A DNA stretch of 64,000 nt from Hymenobacter sp. BT188 (GTDB lineage Bacteria; Bacteroidota; Bacteroidia; Cytophagales; Hymenobacteraceae). The stretch is taken from contig NZ_JACSCW010000009.1 in NCBI RefSeq assembly GCF_014333585.1, positions 1 through 64,000 on the forward strand, written 5' to 3'. Under the pieces are notes generated by a model, which saw only the letters and a list, made by a program, of their open reading frames with translations, searched no databases and was not told the DNA's origin. Of the stretch, positions 1 through 8,795 are shown piece after piece (within the stretch, counting starts at the first letter, position 1; every line of letters begins with the position of its first letter). A program made the translations under genes and the position numbers.

Positions 1-27
1 CACAAATGCAACAAAGTTGCATTTGTG
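1..27. promoter_or_regulatory. Perfect 12-bp inverted repeat, operator-like
   Basis: Bases 1-12 and 16-27 are exact reverse complements (ATGCAAC core arms) separated by AAA. The site lies about 87 bp before the start of the flavoprotein gene at 114. Spaced palindromes of this size are typical operators for dimeric winged-helix regulators of the MarR/HxlR/Rrf2 kind. The regulator itself is not visible here and the left arm may continue outside the window. A role as operator is inferred from position and symmetry only. Confidence 0.5.
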
Positions 28-113
28 GTCGGGCTTCTCTACTTTTAGGTTAAAGAGCACTCTATCTGCTGTAAAGGTTAAGCAAATGCCCTGTTGCTCT
101 TATATCCATACCT

Positions 114-1088
114 ATGGCTTCATCCTCTGTCAATTCCGCATTACAAGCAACCTACGACGTACTAATTATTGGCGGCAGTGCGGCTGGGCTAAGTGCAGCG
201 CTGATGCTGAGGCGTTCCTTGCGTAAGGTATTAGTCATTGACGGTGGCCAGCCTTGCAATCGCTATACGCCCCATTCGCACGGGTTTATGACGCGGGATG
301 GGGAAACGCCTGCGCAACTTTTGGCCCTGGCCAAAGCCCAGGCGGTAGCTTATTCAACGGTAACTTTTCTGGCAAGCTTCGTAACGAATATCGCCCAGAA
401 TGGAAGCGGGTTTGTGGTGCAGACTGACGAGCGGGGGGCTTTTTTTGCGCGTCGGGTCCTGCTGGCGACGGGCGTAGAGGATCTGATGCCGCCCATCGAG
501 GGCTTCGCCGAATGCTGGGGCAAGTCGGTGCTGCACTGCCCGTATTGTCATGGCTATGAAGTGCATAGCCAACCGTTGGGCTTGTTGGGAAATGGTGACG
601 CAGGCTATGAGTTGGTTCGCCTTACTCAGAACTGGAGCAAGGACCTCACGCTGTTCACCAACGGCCTATCGACGCTAAGCGCCGAGCAACAGCGGCAAGT
701 ACAGCAGCTGGGCATTCCACTTATTGAAAGTCCTATCTCGCGTATTGAGCATGAAAACGGATTGATGCGCGCTGTCTATTTTCAAGACGGTTCACGGGTG
801 CCGCTGACTGCCATGTTTGCCCGCGTCCCGTTTCGGCACCACACCAATTTAGCGGAGCAGATAGGCTGTGAGATTACCGCTACCGGTCTGATTTCAGTAA
901 CTGAGTTTGGTCAGACTACTGTGCCCGGAGTTTTTGCGGCAGGAGATAATAGTAGTCCGATGCGCCAGATAACCATGGCCAGTGCCAGCGGCGTGAAGGC
1001 CGGTAGCTGGATAAACCGAGAACTGATTGATGAAGACTTGGTGGCAATGCTCTCTACTGAGCTGAAAACCGAAACGCGGCCGGCGTAA
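114..1088 (+). CDS. Thioredoxin-reductase-like NAD(P)/FAD-dependent oxidoreductase
   Basis: This 324-residue two-domain flavoprotein should shuttle electrons from NAD(P)H through FAD to a redox-active disulfide. An N-terminal FAD-binding Rossmann segment (DVLIIGGSAAG) starts near residue 15. A CPYCHGYE motif places the redox cysteines at C142 and C145, and a C-terminal GVFAAGD motif near residue 275 contacts FAD. CPYCHG is the signature of the TrxR-like group that includes GliT-type dithiol oxidases, so the true substrate may be a small dithiol rather than thioredoxin. The gene stands alone behind an operator-like palindrome. Its last 35 bp overlap the convergent 3' end of the broken AraC gene. 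Confidence 0.88.
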   Translation: MASSSVNSALQATYDVLIIGGSAAGLSAALMLRRSLRKVLVIDGGQPCNRYTPHSHGFMTRDGETPAQLLALAKAQAVAYSTVTFLASFVTNIAQNGSGFVVQTDERGAFFARRVLLATGVEDLMPPIEGFAECWGKSVLHCPYCHGYEVHSQPLGLLGNGDAGYELVRLTQNWSKDLTLFTNGLSTLSAEQQRQVQQLGIPLIESPISRIEHENGLMRAVYFQDGSRVPLTAMFARVPFRHHTNLAEQIGCEITATGLISVTEFGQTTVPGVFAAGDNSSPMRQITMASASGVKAGSWINRELIDEDLVAMLSTELKTETRPA

Positions 1089-1968
1089 CGCTCGTCTTGC
1101 TTTTGAACAGGCGGGTGAAGTACTGCGGATACTCGAAGCCCAACTGAAACGCGGTTTCGTTGATGGAAAGCGACGTGGTTAGTAGGAGACGCTTCGTTTC
1201 CTCAATCAGGCCGTGGTGCAGATGCTGCTGAGTAGTTTGGCCTGTGAGCGTGCGCAGCATGTCGCTGATTTAGGTGGGCGATACGCTGAACTCGTCGGCA
1301 AAATGCTGCACCCTGGGCAGGGGTCGGTTGCCATGCTGCGCGAAGTAGGTGGTCAGTAGTAACTCGAAGCGCGTGAGCAGGTCGTGCTCGGCCGTGCGCC
1401 GCGTCACGAACTGCCGATGATAAAAGCGGTTAGCGTAGTTGAGCAGCACTTCCAATTGCGATACTAGCACATCTTGGCTGAAGGTATCGATGGGCTGCTC
1501 GTATTCGCTCTGTATCCCGTGTAGGAGTCCATCTAGCAAGCTTTCCTCGCGGGCCGATAAGTGCAGGGCTTCGTGTAGCTCATAAGAAAAGAAGCCGTAG
1601 CTGGTTATTTTCTTGCCCAGAGGGTATTTCAATAATAAGTCTGGGTGGAAGACCAGCATCCAGCCGCTTATTTCGGAGGTATCGAGGGTTTCGCTGACCG
1701 CAAACACTTGGCCGGGCCCCAGAAAAACCATCACGCCCTCGCTGAAGTCGTAGGATTGGTGTCCGTAAAATAGCTGGCCTTTAAGGTTGCGCTTCAACGA
1801 AACAGTGTAGAGCTGCTGCACCACGGGCGTCATCACCCGCGGCAGGTTGCGGCAAGCTGCCAGGTCGATGAGCGTGAGCAGGGGATGCGCAGGAGCGGGC
1901 AAACCGTAAAACCGGGTATAGTCGGTGACGGTAGACAGTATCCGGAACTCTTTTGTGGGCTGTTTCAT
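1054..1968 (-). pseudogene. AraC-family regulator interrupted by an in-frame stop
   Basis: The frame starting at 1968 encodes an AraC-type N-terminal sensor domain of about 200 residues and then enters the helix-turn-helix region (FSVSPT). It is stopped by TAA at 1270-1272 and continues in the same frame with ISDMLRTLTGQTTQQH and a normal second HTH (FQLGFEYPQYFTRLFK). Without the stop it would be one ordinary protein of about 304 residues. Homologues usually have Tyr at this position (SPxYLSD), so a TAC or TAT to TAA change is the simplest explanation. The truncated 232-residue product would lack DNA binding. The gene lies just downstream of the aldo/keto reductase on the same strand, so it may once have been co-transcribed with it. 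Confidence 0.85.
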
Positions 1969-2053
1969 GATGGTAAAAGTTAACTGCTTTTCCGCCGTTC
2001 GGCTATATCTAACTATTGCTGAATGACGGAAAATGGCAGTTGAGTAAGCAATA

Positions 2054-3049
2054 CTAAAAGCCAGCCGGATACGCCGCGCCCGCTACACTGCCTATCGGCA
2101 TAATAGCGTCCAGTTCAGCTAGCTCCGCAGAGCTTAGCTGCATACTGGCTGCGGCTACGTTGGCTTCGAGATATTTGCGGCGCTTGGTGCCGGGTATCAC
2201 GACTACATCCTGGGCCAACACCCAAGCCAAAGTTAGTTGGGAAGCTGTCACGCTCTTTGCTTCGGCCAACGCTTTCAACTTCTCTACCAAGGCAATGTTT
2301 TTGTAGAAATTCTCGCCCTGATAGCGCGGAAAAATTCGGCGTGAGTCGTTGACCTCAAAGTCATCGGGCGTTTTAATTTCACCCGATAAAAAGCCCCTGC
2401 CGAGCGGCGAGTAAGCCACAAAGCCAATACCCAGTGCACGGGCCGCCTCAATAATTCCCTCTTCCTCCACGCGGCGGTCGAACAGGGAATACTCGCTTTC
2501 CAAGGCCGTGATGGGGTATATTTTGTGGGCAACGCGCAAGGTGTCGGCGGATACTTCTGAAAGCCCCAGGTAACGCACTTTGCCTTCTTCCACCAATCGG
2601 CTCATGGCACCCACCGTGTCTTCAATGGGCGTATTCGGGTCGACGCGGTGCAGGTAGTAGAGGTCGATGTAGTCTGTGCTGAGGTTGCGCAGGGAGCGTT
2701 CCACGGATTTGCGCACGTACTTGGGGCAGCCGTTGTACTGGCCGGTCCAATTGCCGTTGTCGTCTATTTCGAACCCAAACTTCGTGGCCACGACAAATTG
2801 CTCGCGCTTGCCGACGAGGGCTTTGCCCACGAGCCGCTCGTTATGCAGGGGGCCGTACAAATCGGCGGTGTCCAGCATCGTTACGCCCAACTCCAACGCC
2901 CGGTGTAGGGTGGCGAGGCTTTCTGCTTCATCGGCCTCGCCGTATACGCTCATGCCGTTAATGCCGCCCGTCATGCCCATGCAGCCCAGGCCTTCCGCTG
3001 CGACTTCTAGCCCCTGACTGCCTAATACTACTTTTTTGATAGTGCTCAT
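2054..3049 (-). CDS. Aldo/keto reductase
   Basis: A 331-residue TIM-barrel oxidoreductase that reduces aldehydes or ketones with NADPH. The catalytic tetrad is visible: D60 and Y65 in LDTADLYG, K90 in ATKFGF, and H134 in YYLHRVDP. The FVAYSPLGRGFLSG motif is typical of the AKR13/YajO-like bacterial group. The physiological substrate cannot be read from the sequence. The gene precedes the defective AraC gene with an 85 bp gap and may have been in its regulon. Confidence 0.92.
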   Translation of the reverse strand: MSTIKKVVLGSQGLEVAAEGLGCMGMTGGINGMSVYGEADEAESLATLHRALELGVTMLDTADLYGPLHNERLVGKALVGKREQFVVATKFGFEIDDNGNWTGQYNGCPKYVRKSVERSLRNLSTDYIDLYYLHRVDPNTPIEDTVGAMSRLVEEGKVRYLGLSEVSADTLRVAHKIYPITALESEYSLFDRRVEEEGIIEAARALGIGFVAYSPLGRGFLSGEIKTPDDFEVNDSRRIFPRYQGENFYKNIALVEKLKALAEAKSVTASQLTLAWVLAQDVVVIPGTKRRKYLEANVAAASMQLSSAELAELDAIMPIGSVAGAAYPAGF

Positions 3050-3236
3050 CTGCTGTGTTGGTTAGAGTAAAAATTATCTTCTTTCTTACTCTACAAAGGT
3101 CCGGGCAGAACCCACGCCGGAGCCTATACAAAATCCGGTTTGTGCTATACAAAACGCTGCCGAAGTGCTGTGCTTCCTTGTACTTTGCTTACTATTTTAG
3201 TGAAAAACCTCTTCCTATGCATTCCTGTCGCTACTT

Positions 3237-4160
3237 ATGAAAAATCTGCTTCCTTTCGTTTTGTTGTGCCTGGCTGCACAATCCGTGCTCGCCCAAATTC
3301 AGATACTGCCGCTGTATACGGGCACTATTCCGAACTCCAAGCCCAGTAGTGTGCAGGAAACCAGCGTGACCTTGCCCAATGGTGGCGTGCGCATTTCCAA
3401 CGTGGTGCAGCCCACGCTCACGGTATTTTTGCCCCCCAGCGACAAAGCCAACGGCACCGCCGTGGTTATTTGTCCGGGCGGCGGCTATACGCGGCTTTCC
3501 ATTGACCACGAAGGCTACGACGTAGCCAAGCGATTGAATGAGATGGGCGTCGCCGCATTTGTGCTCAAATACCGCTTACCCAACGACCAAAGCCAGCCCG
3601 ACAAGTCCATTGCACCATTGCTGGATGCTCAGCAGGCATTGCGACTAGTGCGCCAGCAGGGCAGCAAGTTCAACATCAACCCCAACTGCGTGGGCATAAT
3701 GGGTTTTTCGGCTGGGGGGCATTTGGCGTCCACGGCAGGTACTCACTTTGCGCAGCCCGTGGGCCAGCCAACCGACAAAACCACGTCCGTCCGCCCCGAT
3801 TTTTTGGTGCTCATGTATCCGGTTATCAGCTTTTCGGATAGCCTGAAGCACGCTGGCTCGCGCACTAATCTCATTGGCGAGCAGCCCACCGCTGCCCAGA
3901 TCCGGCTCTATTCCAACGAGACGCAGGTGACGGCCCAAACGCCCCCCACGTTTATGGTGCACGCCCAGGACGACTCAACGGTGCCCGTAATGAATAGCAT
4001 TGTATTCTATGAGGCTTTGCTGAAGCACAAAGTGCCCACTGAAATGCACTTGTACCCACGCGGCGGCCACGGCTTTGGCTTGAAAAACAAAACGACTCAA
4101 GAAGATTGGAGCGCCAGTTTGCAGAATTGGCTGGGAGCTAATGGCTGGTTAAAAAAGTAG
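3237..4160 (+). CDS. Secreted alpha/beta hydrolase (acetyl-xylan-esterase-like)
   Basis: A 307-residue protein with a cleavable signal peptide (hydrophobic to about residue 18, then AQ). It has the oxyanion-hole motif CPGGGY, nucleophile S158 in GFSAGG, acid D245 or D246 in AQDDSTVP, and H278 in GGHGFG. The family (BD-FAE/XynB-like esterases) removes acetyl or other esters from sugars or xylan. Periplasmic or extracellular location is inferred from the signal peptide. It is a single gene in a divergent arrangement with the aldo/keto reductase. A TACTTTG box at about 3180 could be a degenerate promoter. Confidence 0.88.
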   Translation: MKNLLPFVLLCLAAQSVLAQIQILPLYTGTIPNSKPSSVQETSVTLPNGGVRISNVVQPTLTVFLPPSDKANGTAVVICPGGGYTRLSIDHEGYDVAKRLNEMGVAAFVLKYRLPNDQSQPDKSIAPLLDAQQALRLVRQQGSKFNINPNCVGIMGFSAGGHLASTAGTHFAQPVGQPTDKTTSVRPDFLVLMYPVISFSDSLKHAGSRTNLIGEQPTAAQIRLYSNETQVTAQTPPTFMVHAQDDSTVPVMNSIVFYEALLKHKVPTEMHLYPRGGHGFGLKNKTTQEDWSASLQNWLGANGWLKK

Positions 4161-4193
4161 ATTTGAGATGTTATTGGAATTCTAACACAGTTT

Positions 4194-4481
4194 TCAGGAG
4201 GAGCGACGCTCCCTAAACGGGTTGAAAGTCCACCATTTATCCAGCAGCAAAAACCCGCTGATAATCAAGGCCACGACCAGCAGACGTTGTCCGAGTAAGC
4301 TAGATGTGGCCCACTCGCCAACTAGAAGCGAGGAAGGAAGTTGTACCTGCTGCCCGAGTATTTCGCTTACAGCTGGCCAAGAAACAATAGCCAGCAGTCC
4401 CAATCCCAGATCTACAAGTAGCAGCACTGCCAGACTAGCGCCAATGCTACGCCAAACCCGGCGGGAGATGAGGGGTTCCAT
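4194..4481 (-). CDS. Small two-helix membrane protein of the ECF sigma operon
   Basis: A 95-residue protein with two predicted membrane helices (about residues 12-36 and 62-82), a polar loop between them and a basic tail. I recognise no family. It lies 18 bp after a 39-residue ORF that is coupled to the ECF sigma gene, so it is probably part of the membrane-side control of that sigma factor. A role as anti-sigma partner is inferred only from position; no zinc-finger motif is visible. Confidence 0.6.
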   Translation of the reverse strand: MEPLISRRVWRSIGASLAVLLLVDLGLGLLAIVSWPAVSEILGQQVQLPSSLLVGEWATSSLLGQRLLVVALIISGFLLLDKWWTFNPFRERRSS

Positions 4482-4499
4482 CCGAATGGCTTGGCGCTG

Positions 4500-4619
4500 T
4501 TAGGCAGCAGCTACCGCTTCCATCACGCGAGGGAGTAGCGTTTCGGGAGCGGGGGGCTGATACGTTTTAGGCAGCAGGGAAGCCAGCAATTTGTCCTTTT
4601 CTAGTTCTTCCGGGCTCAT
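4500..4619 (-). CDS. 39-residue ORF translationally coupled to the ECF sigma gene
   Basis: The start codon overlaps the sigma gene stop as ATGA (4616-4619), the usual sign of translational coupling. The product begins MSPEELEKDKLL, is 39 residues long and has an acidic N-terminus and an Ala-rich end, with no cysteines or membrane segment. It sits where an anti-sigma domain is normally found and may be the cytoplasmic part of a split anti-sigma factor whose membrane part is the next ORF. It contains one copy of the dispersed GGGGGGC motif. The function is unknown. Confidence 0.5.
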   Translation of the reverse strand: MSPEELEKDKLLASLLPKTYQPPAPETLLPRVMEAVAAA

Positions 4620-5198
4620 AGCAGTTCAGGTAATTCTTGCTTTAGCAGCAAATGAAGGGCAGTATATAGCTTGCGGCGAGTGCGCAGAAGCCGAGCTTTC
4701 ACATTGGCCTTCGACGTGCCCGTAATGTGGCTGATTTCCTCAATGGAGTGGTCATGCTCGTAGTAGAGCGTCAAGAGCAAATGGTAGTCGGCAGGCAGGG
4801 GGGCCAGCGCGGCTTCGAGGTAAGCCTTTTGATCTTGTTCGGCTAGCCGTTGGGGTTGATCCTGCGTGGTATCGATAACTGAAGGCAGCGACGAGTCGTC
4901 GTCGGTGGGGAGAGCTTCGGTAGGCAATCCTTTCTTGCGTCCGCGCGACACGGCCGTTGTGTAGACGATACGGTAAAGCCAGGTCGAAAACTTCGCGTCG
5001 CCCTTGAAAGTCGGCAGCGCATGATATGCTTTCAGAAAAGCGTCCTGGGTGACCTCTTCGGCCAACTCACGGTGGCGCAGCAGGCGGTAAGCAATCTGAA
5101 ACGCCATGTGCTCATACCGGTTGAGGAGTACGGCAAACGCCGCCGTTTGCCCCCCCTACTACTTGCTCAATCAGCGCTTTGTCTGCTACGGGTGCCAT
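4616..5198 (-). pseudogene. ECF (RpoE-like) sigma factor, frameshifted in a G7 run
   Basis: The uninterrupted part (start codon 5107) encodes sigma region 2 (AEEVTQDAFLKAYHAL, FSTWLYRI) and region 4 (LPADYHLLLTLYYEHDHSIE, ISHITGTSKANVKARL). It lacks the start of region 2. Upstream, ATG at 5198 opens a frame reading MAPVADKALIEQVVGG. Removing one G from the seven-G run (C5150-C5156 on the + strand) joins it perfectly as QTAAFAVLLNRYEHMAFQIA, giving a standard 193-residue ECF sigma factor. So the gene is off by one base in a homopolymer. This could be a real mutation, a phase-variable switch or a sequencing error. An internal start at 5107 would give a protein without the N-terminal helix. Confidence 0.85.
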
Positions 5199-5333
5199 TA
5201 CCTGATTGGACGCTGGCTCTACATGGTCGGTTACACTACCGAAAGTAAAATATTTCAAGCCCTGCCGCTTGTAACCAGTTCGCATTCAAGGGCGTCCAAG
5301 ATGATGAAGCCCTCAACTAACCAATCAGCTGCC

Positions 5334-5678
5334 ATGGAACTCTTCAACTCCTTCACTCTGCTTATTGTGCCCGTCTTGTTCTTCGGCACCATCTTCGGCA
5401 TTGCGTACCTCTACTTCACGGCCCGAACCCGCGAGCGGCTGGCGCTTATTGATAAAGGCCTCGACCCAAATACCTTTCATGTTCGCCGCCGCACACTGAA
5501 AATTGGAATGGTGGTAACGGCAGTGGTAACAGGTACGCTGATCGGCGATTGGATTGGCCGTGAGCCGTTTGGCTATCCCATTGGGGTGCCGCTGGGCGTG
5601 CTGCTCGGTGGCTTGAGCCTGGTAGTCTACTATTTTGTCATCAACCGGCAAATTGACAAGCGCGAAACGGGAGAGTAA
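5334..5678 (+). CDS. DUF6249-type membrane protein
   Basis: A 114-residue protein from the ATG at 5334; in-frame ATGs at 5301 and 5304 would add about 11 polar residues. One membrane helix lies at residues 3-25, followed by TARTRERLALIDKGLDP, and two more helices lie near 55-73 and 82-102. This layout matches the DUF6249 family common in Bacteroidota, whose function is unknown. It is divergent from the ECF sigma gene, and such genes are often next to ECF sigma factors, so it may belong to the same stress response. Confidence 0.72.
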   Translation: MELFNSFTLLIVPVLFFGTIFGIAYLYFTARTRERLALIDKGLDPNTFHVRRRTLKIGMVVTAVVTGTLIGDWIGREPFGYPIGVPLGVLLGGLSLVVYYFVINRQIDKRETGE

Positions 5679-5705
5679 CGCCCTAGTCTTTCATCTAGTC
5701 ACCTA

Positions 5706-6032
5706 TCAAGAAAGCAAATCTGCCTCACCGGACCACCAGATTTCGGTGCCGGGGGGCAAATCTGTAACTACATCCGACTCTAACAGCAGCACGGCATCCC
5801 TTTGTGTTGCAGGTTCCGCGTTGGGCGAAGCTGTTTTAGCGGGCCGCGACATTTCCTCTACGCTAGCAACGACCATTTTATGGTGGCCGTCTGGAAAATG
5901 GACGTGAACTTCGAGCTTGGTGTGTAAGGCAAATTGCTGCAATACGGGCGCCGGGTGCTGACCAATAGCTAGCACGCCCAAACCGGTCAGGCGGTAGCTC
6001 TCTGCTACGGTAAGTAAAAGTTGGGACGTCAT
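5706..6032 (-). CDS. Hypothetical protein downstream of the Mo-hydroxylase genes
   Basis: A 108-residue protein starting 6 bp after the stop of the molybdopterin subunit, so very likely in the same transcript. The sequence alternates short beta-like segments (TGLGVLAIGQHP, LEVHVHFPDGHH, LLLESDVVTDLPPGTEIWW). This recalls the EF-Tu domain II-like barrel seen in some small hypothetical proteins, but I do not claim homology. There is no signal peptide or membrane helix. The function is unknown. Confidence 0.6.
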   Translation of the reverse strand: MTSQLLLTVAESYRLTGLGVLAIGQHPAPVLQQFALHTKLEVHVHFPDGHHKMVVASVEEMSRPAKTASPNAEPATQRDAVLLLESDVVTDLPPGTEIWWSGEADLLS

Positions 6033-6038
6033 ACGCAG

Positions 6039-8294
6039 TTAGGATTCCTTGATCTGTACCAGCTTTTCCGGCCGAATGGGCAGCGACCGAATACGCTTCC
6101 CACAGGCTTGAAACACAGCATTGGCTAGGGCAGCTGCCGTTGGCCCTTGGGCAGCCTCACCCGCGCCGAGGGGCTTTTCAGTAGGCCGATCAATGATAGA
6201 TACCGTCACGGCGGGCACTTCGTCGAAGCGGAAGATGGGATAGGTTTCCCACTGCCGACTTGTAATGTGCTGCTCGTTGAAGAGCACTTCCTCTTTCAGC
6301 GTCCAGCTGGAGGCCTGTATCATGCCGCCTTCCGTTTGGTTTTTTAGGCCGTCGGGGTTGATCGTTTCGCCCGCATCGATGGCGGCCCAAAGGTGCAGGG
6401 CGCGGATGGTGCCCATCTCTTCGGCCACGTGCACCTTAGCCACCACCGCGCAGTAGGCCGCCTGGTTTTTGTATTGGGCGAAGCCAAGGCCGAATCCCTC
6501 ACCAGGGGCCAGCTTTTCGTTTTTAATCATCTCCCGCGTCCGTTGAATCACGGCTTTGGCGCGCTTATCGGTGAGATGACGCAACCGAAACTCCCACGGA
6601 TCCTGCTTGGCTTGTAAGGCCAATTCATCCATAAACGACTCCAGCGCAAAGACATTTCCGAAGGCCCCCAGCCCCCGCAGCGCCGACACGCGCAGCGGTC
6701 CCTGCACGTAATGCGTATCAAGGCGTTGGTTGGGAATGGCATAGAGCGGCTCACCGTTGCGGTAAATGGCACTGCTCACTTCCGTCGCTGGCGTTGGCAA
6801 GGCCGGCTGGGCCAACAATCGGGCGGCCAGCAACGACTCGGGTTTGCCCCCCGGCCGCGTGCTATGCGTATCCGACCAGATATTATTTTGCCAGTGCGTT
6901 ATGCTTCCTTCTGAATCAAGCCGGGCGTCGAGTTGCATGAGCATGGCACTGCCGTAAGGCTCCCAGGCGTGCTCATCATCCCGCGACCATTGCAGGCGCA
7001 CGTGGCGGCCGGGGTAGGCGCGGGCTAGCAGCGCCGCGTCGGCGGCTACATCATCGGCGCCGTTGTGACCGTAGCAGCCTGAGCCCGGCACCGCCTTCAC
7101 GTGAATACGCTCGGGGGGCATTTTTAGCAACGCAGCCAGGGTGTTGCGCAGCGGATATACACCTTGGCTATGTGTCCAAATGTGTAAACTATCTTCTTGG
7201 TCAAACAGCGCCACCGCGCAGCTTGGGCCCACAGAAGCGTGCATAAGGTAAGGTTTAAAGTAGCGCGCACTAAGCGATGCGTCGGTAGGAGCAGAGCCGG
7301 CAGTTGTCGCATCAAAGCTGCTCATGTCGCCCTTATTTACGGCGCGTTTGGTAATGGCCGGCAGGGTAGTGAGTAACTCCGGAAGGGCTTGTTTGGTGGG
7401 GAGCGCCGGGCCGTTGGTCCACTGGGCGTGCTGGATGCCGTAGTCCTGAGCTCCTTTGGCTTGGCACTCTTTTTCAGCAATAAACCCCACGAAACTACCG
7501 TCAACCACAGTTTTGAGCAAGCCTGGTATCTGCCGCTGCATTTCGGCGGTGTCCAGCTTAGCTAATTTCCCCCAATAGGAAGTTGGGCGCAGCACGCGGG
7601 CGTGTACCATGCCCGGAAAGCGCAAGTCTTGCACGTATACTGGTTCAGCCCGCACCATGCGTTCGATATCGTCGCGTCGTACTGGTTTGCCTACATGCTG
7701 GTACTCACTTTTCGCTTTAAGCTGGACTGGTAATTTTACTTCACCTTGTAATTGTTTTCCTTTTAACAATTGGGTAAACGAGAGCTGGCGCTTTCCATCG
7801 GTGGTGCGTATCATGCCATCAGCAAGACGGAGCTGGCTTGCTTTTACTCGGAGCTGACGGGCAGCTAAGCCAAGCAATTGTTGTCGGGCGGCCGCGGCGG
7901 CGTAGCGAATGCTCATACCGCTAGTCTCGATGGAGGCGCTGCCTGATGTATAGCGCTCGTCGGGGGTGCGGCCGGTTTCGGCTAGTACAACTTCCACGCG
8001 CTCCATGGACATATTTAGCTCTTCGGCCGCAATCTGAGCCACAGCTGTGCGAATGCCCTGACCAATTTCGGTTTTGCCGGTAAGCACCCGCACGCGACCA
8101 TTAGCCAGCACTTCCAACCAGGCATTAATACGCGGATTTTTAGCCAGACTTTCTGGCAACTCGTCCGCTACTACGCTTTCACCCGCCAACACGTCAGCCC
8201 CACTGCCCAGCACAAAGGCAATAGTCAGGCAGCCGACGCTTTTTATAAAATCGCGGCGCGAATGAGAGAGTTGGGATGGGTATTGCGCTGCCAT
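6039..8294 (-). CDS. Molybdopterin-binding subunit of xanthine-dehydrogenase-family hydroxylase (IorB-like)
   Basis: A 751-residue large subunit of the isoquinoline 1-oxidoreductase/aldehyde oxidase type. These enzymes hydroxylate N-heterocycles or oxidise aldehydes at a Mo-cytosine-dinucleotide centre. The N-terminus carries a twin-arginine signal (SRRDFIKSVGCLTIAFVLG), so it is exported folded to the periplasm. Family motifs seen include TGKTEIGQGIRTAVAQIAAE, GSGCYGHNGADDVAADAA and the C-terminal GAGEAAQGPTAAALANAV with the probable catalytic Glu. The partner iron-sulfur subunit lies immediately upstream (27 bp gap). No cytochrome c subunit is present, so the electron acceptor is unknown. 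The start at 8294 is supported by the position of the Tat motif. Confidence 0.9.
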   Translation of the reverse strand: MAAQYPSQLSHSRRDFIKSVGCLTIAFVLGSGADVLAGESVVADELPESLAKNPRINAWLEVLANGRVRVLTGKTEIGQGIRTAVAQIAAEELNMSMERVEVVLAETGRTPDERYTSGSASIETSGMSIRYAAAAARQQLLGLAARQLRVKASQLRLADGMIRTTDGKRQLSFTQLLKGKQLQGEVKLPVQLKAKSEYQHVGKPVRRDDIERMVRAEPVYVQDLRFPGMVHARVLRPTSYWGKLAKLDTAEMQRQIPGLLKTVVDGSFVGFIAEKECQAKGAQDYGIQHAQWTNGPALPTKQALPELLTTLPAITKRAVNKGDMSSFDATTAGSAPTDASLSARYFKPYLMHASVGPSCAVALFDQEDSLHIWTHSQGVYPLRNTLAALLKMPPERIHVKAVPGSGCYGHNGADDVAADAALLARAYPGRHVRLQWSRDDEHAWEPYGSAMLMQLDARLDSEGSITHWQNNIWSDTHSTRPGGKPESLLAARLLAQPALPTPATEVSSAIYRNGEPLYAIPNQRLDTHYVQGPLRVSALRGLGAFGNVFALESFMDELALQAKQDPWEFRLRHLTDKRAKAVIQRTREMIKNEKLAPGEGFGLGFAQYKNQAAYCAVVAKVHVAEEMGTIRALHLWAAIDAGETINPDGLKNQTEGGMIQASSWTLKEEVLFNEQHITSRQWETYPIFRFDEVPAVTVSIIDRPTEKPLGAGEAAQGPTAAALANAVFQACGKRIRSLPIRPEKLVQIKES

Positions 8295-8321
8295 ATATAC
8301 AAATGGATAAAGTCCGTATGT

Positions 8322-8795
8322 CTAAGATTTCATCGAATCTGCGGCCTTTTTGATTGCAGCCAATGCCCGCGAGTGCACGCCACAACGGCATAGCACTCGA
8401 AATAATGCATTGCGGATCGTCTGGTCATCGGGCTTGGGGTGCACCGTCAGCAAAGCCACCGCCGACATGACCATCCCATTTAGGCAATAGCCGCACTGAG
8501 CCGCCTGCTCATCCACAAAGGCCTGTTGCACGGGATGAAGGCTGCCGTCGGGGCGGGTGAGGCCTTCCAGGGTAGTAATGGCCGCGTTCTGCACGTTGGC
8601 TACTGGCAACTGACAGCTGGGCCAGGCAATAGTATCGAGTAAGACCATGCAGGAGCCGCACTGCTGCAAGCCGCAGCCAAACTTGGGCCCGTTCAGGCCC
8701 AGATCGTCGCGCAGGACATACAGCAGGGGCGTGGCCGGATCGACGCGCACGGTGCGCGCCTGGCCGTTGACGTGTAGAGTAAATTCGGCTTCCAT
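8322..8795 (-). CDS. (2Fe-2S)-binding subunit of Mo-hydroxylase (IorA-like)
   Basis: A 157-residue small subunit that passes electrons from the Mo centre through two [2Fe-2S] clusters. The N-terminal ferredoxin domain has KFGCGLQQCGSCMVLLD, and the C-terminal four-helix domain has AAQCGYCLNGMVMS and LCRCGVHSRALAAI. I chose the ATG at 8795 (MEAEFTLHVNGQ) because the earlier in-frame start at 8834 adds residues the family lacks. It lies first in the operon ahead of the large subunit. It has no signal peptide and probably travels with the Tat-exported large subunit. Confidence 0.9.
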   Translation of the reverse strand: MEAEFTLHVNGQARTVRVDPATPLLYVLRDDLGLNGPKFGCGLQQCGSCMVLLDTIAWPSCQLPVANVQNAAITTLEGLTRPDGSLHPVQQAFVDEQAAQCGYCLNGMVMSAVALLTVHPKPDDQTIRNALFRVLCRCGVHSRALAAIKKAADSMKS

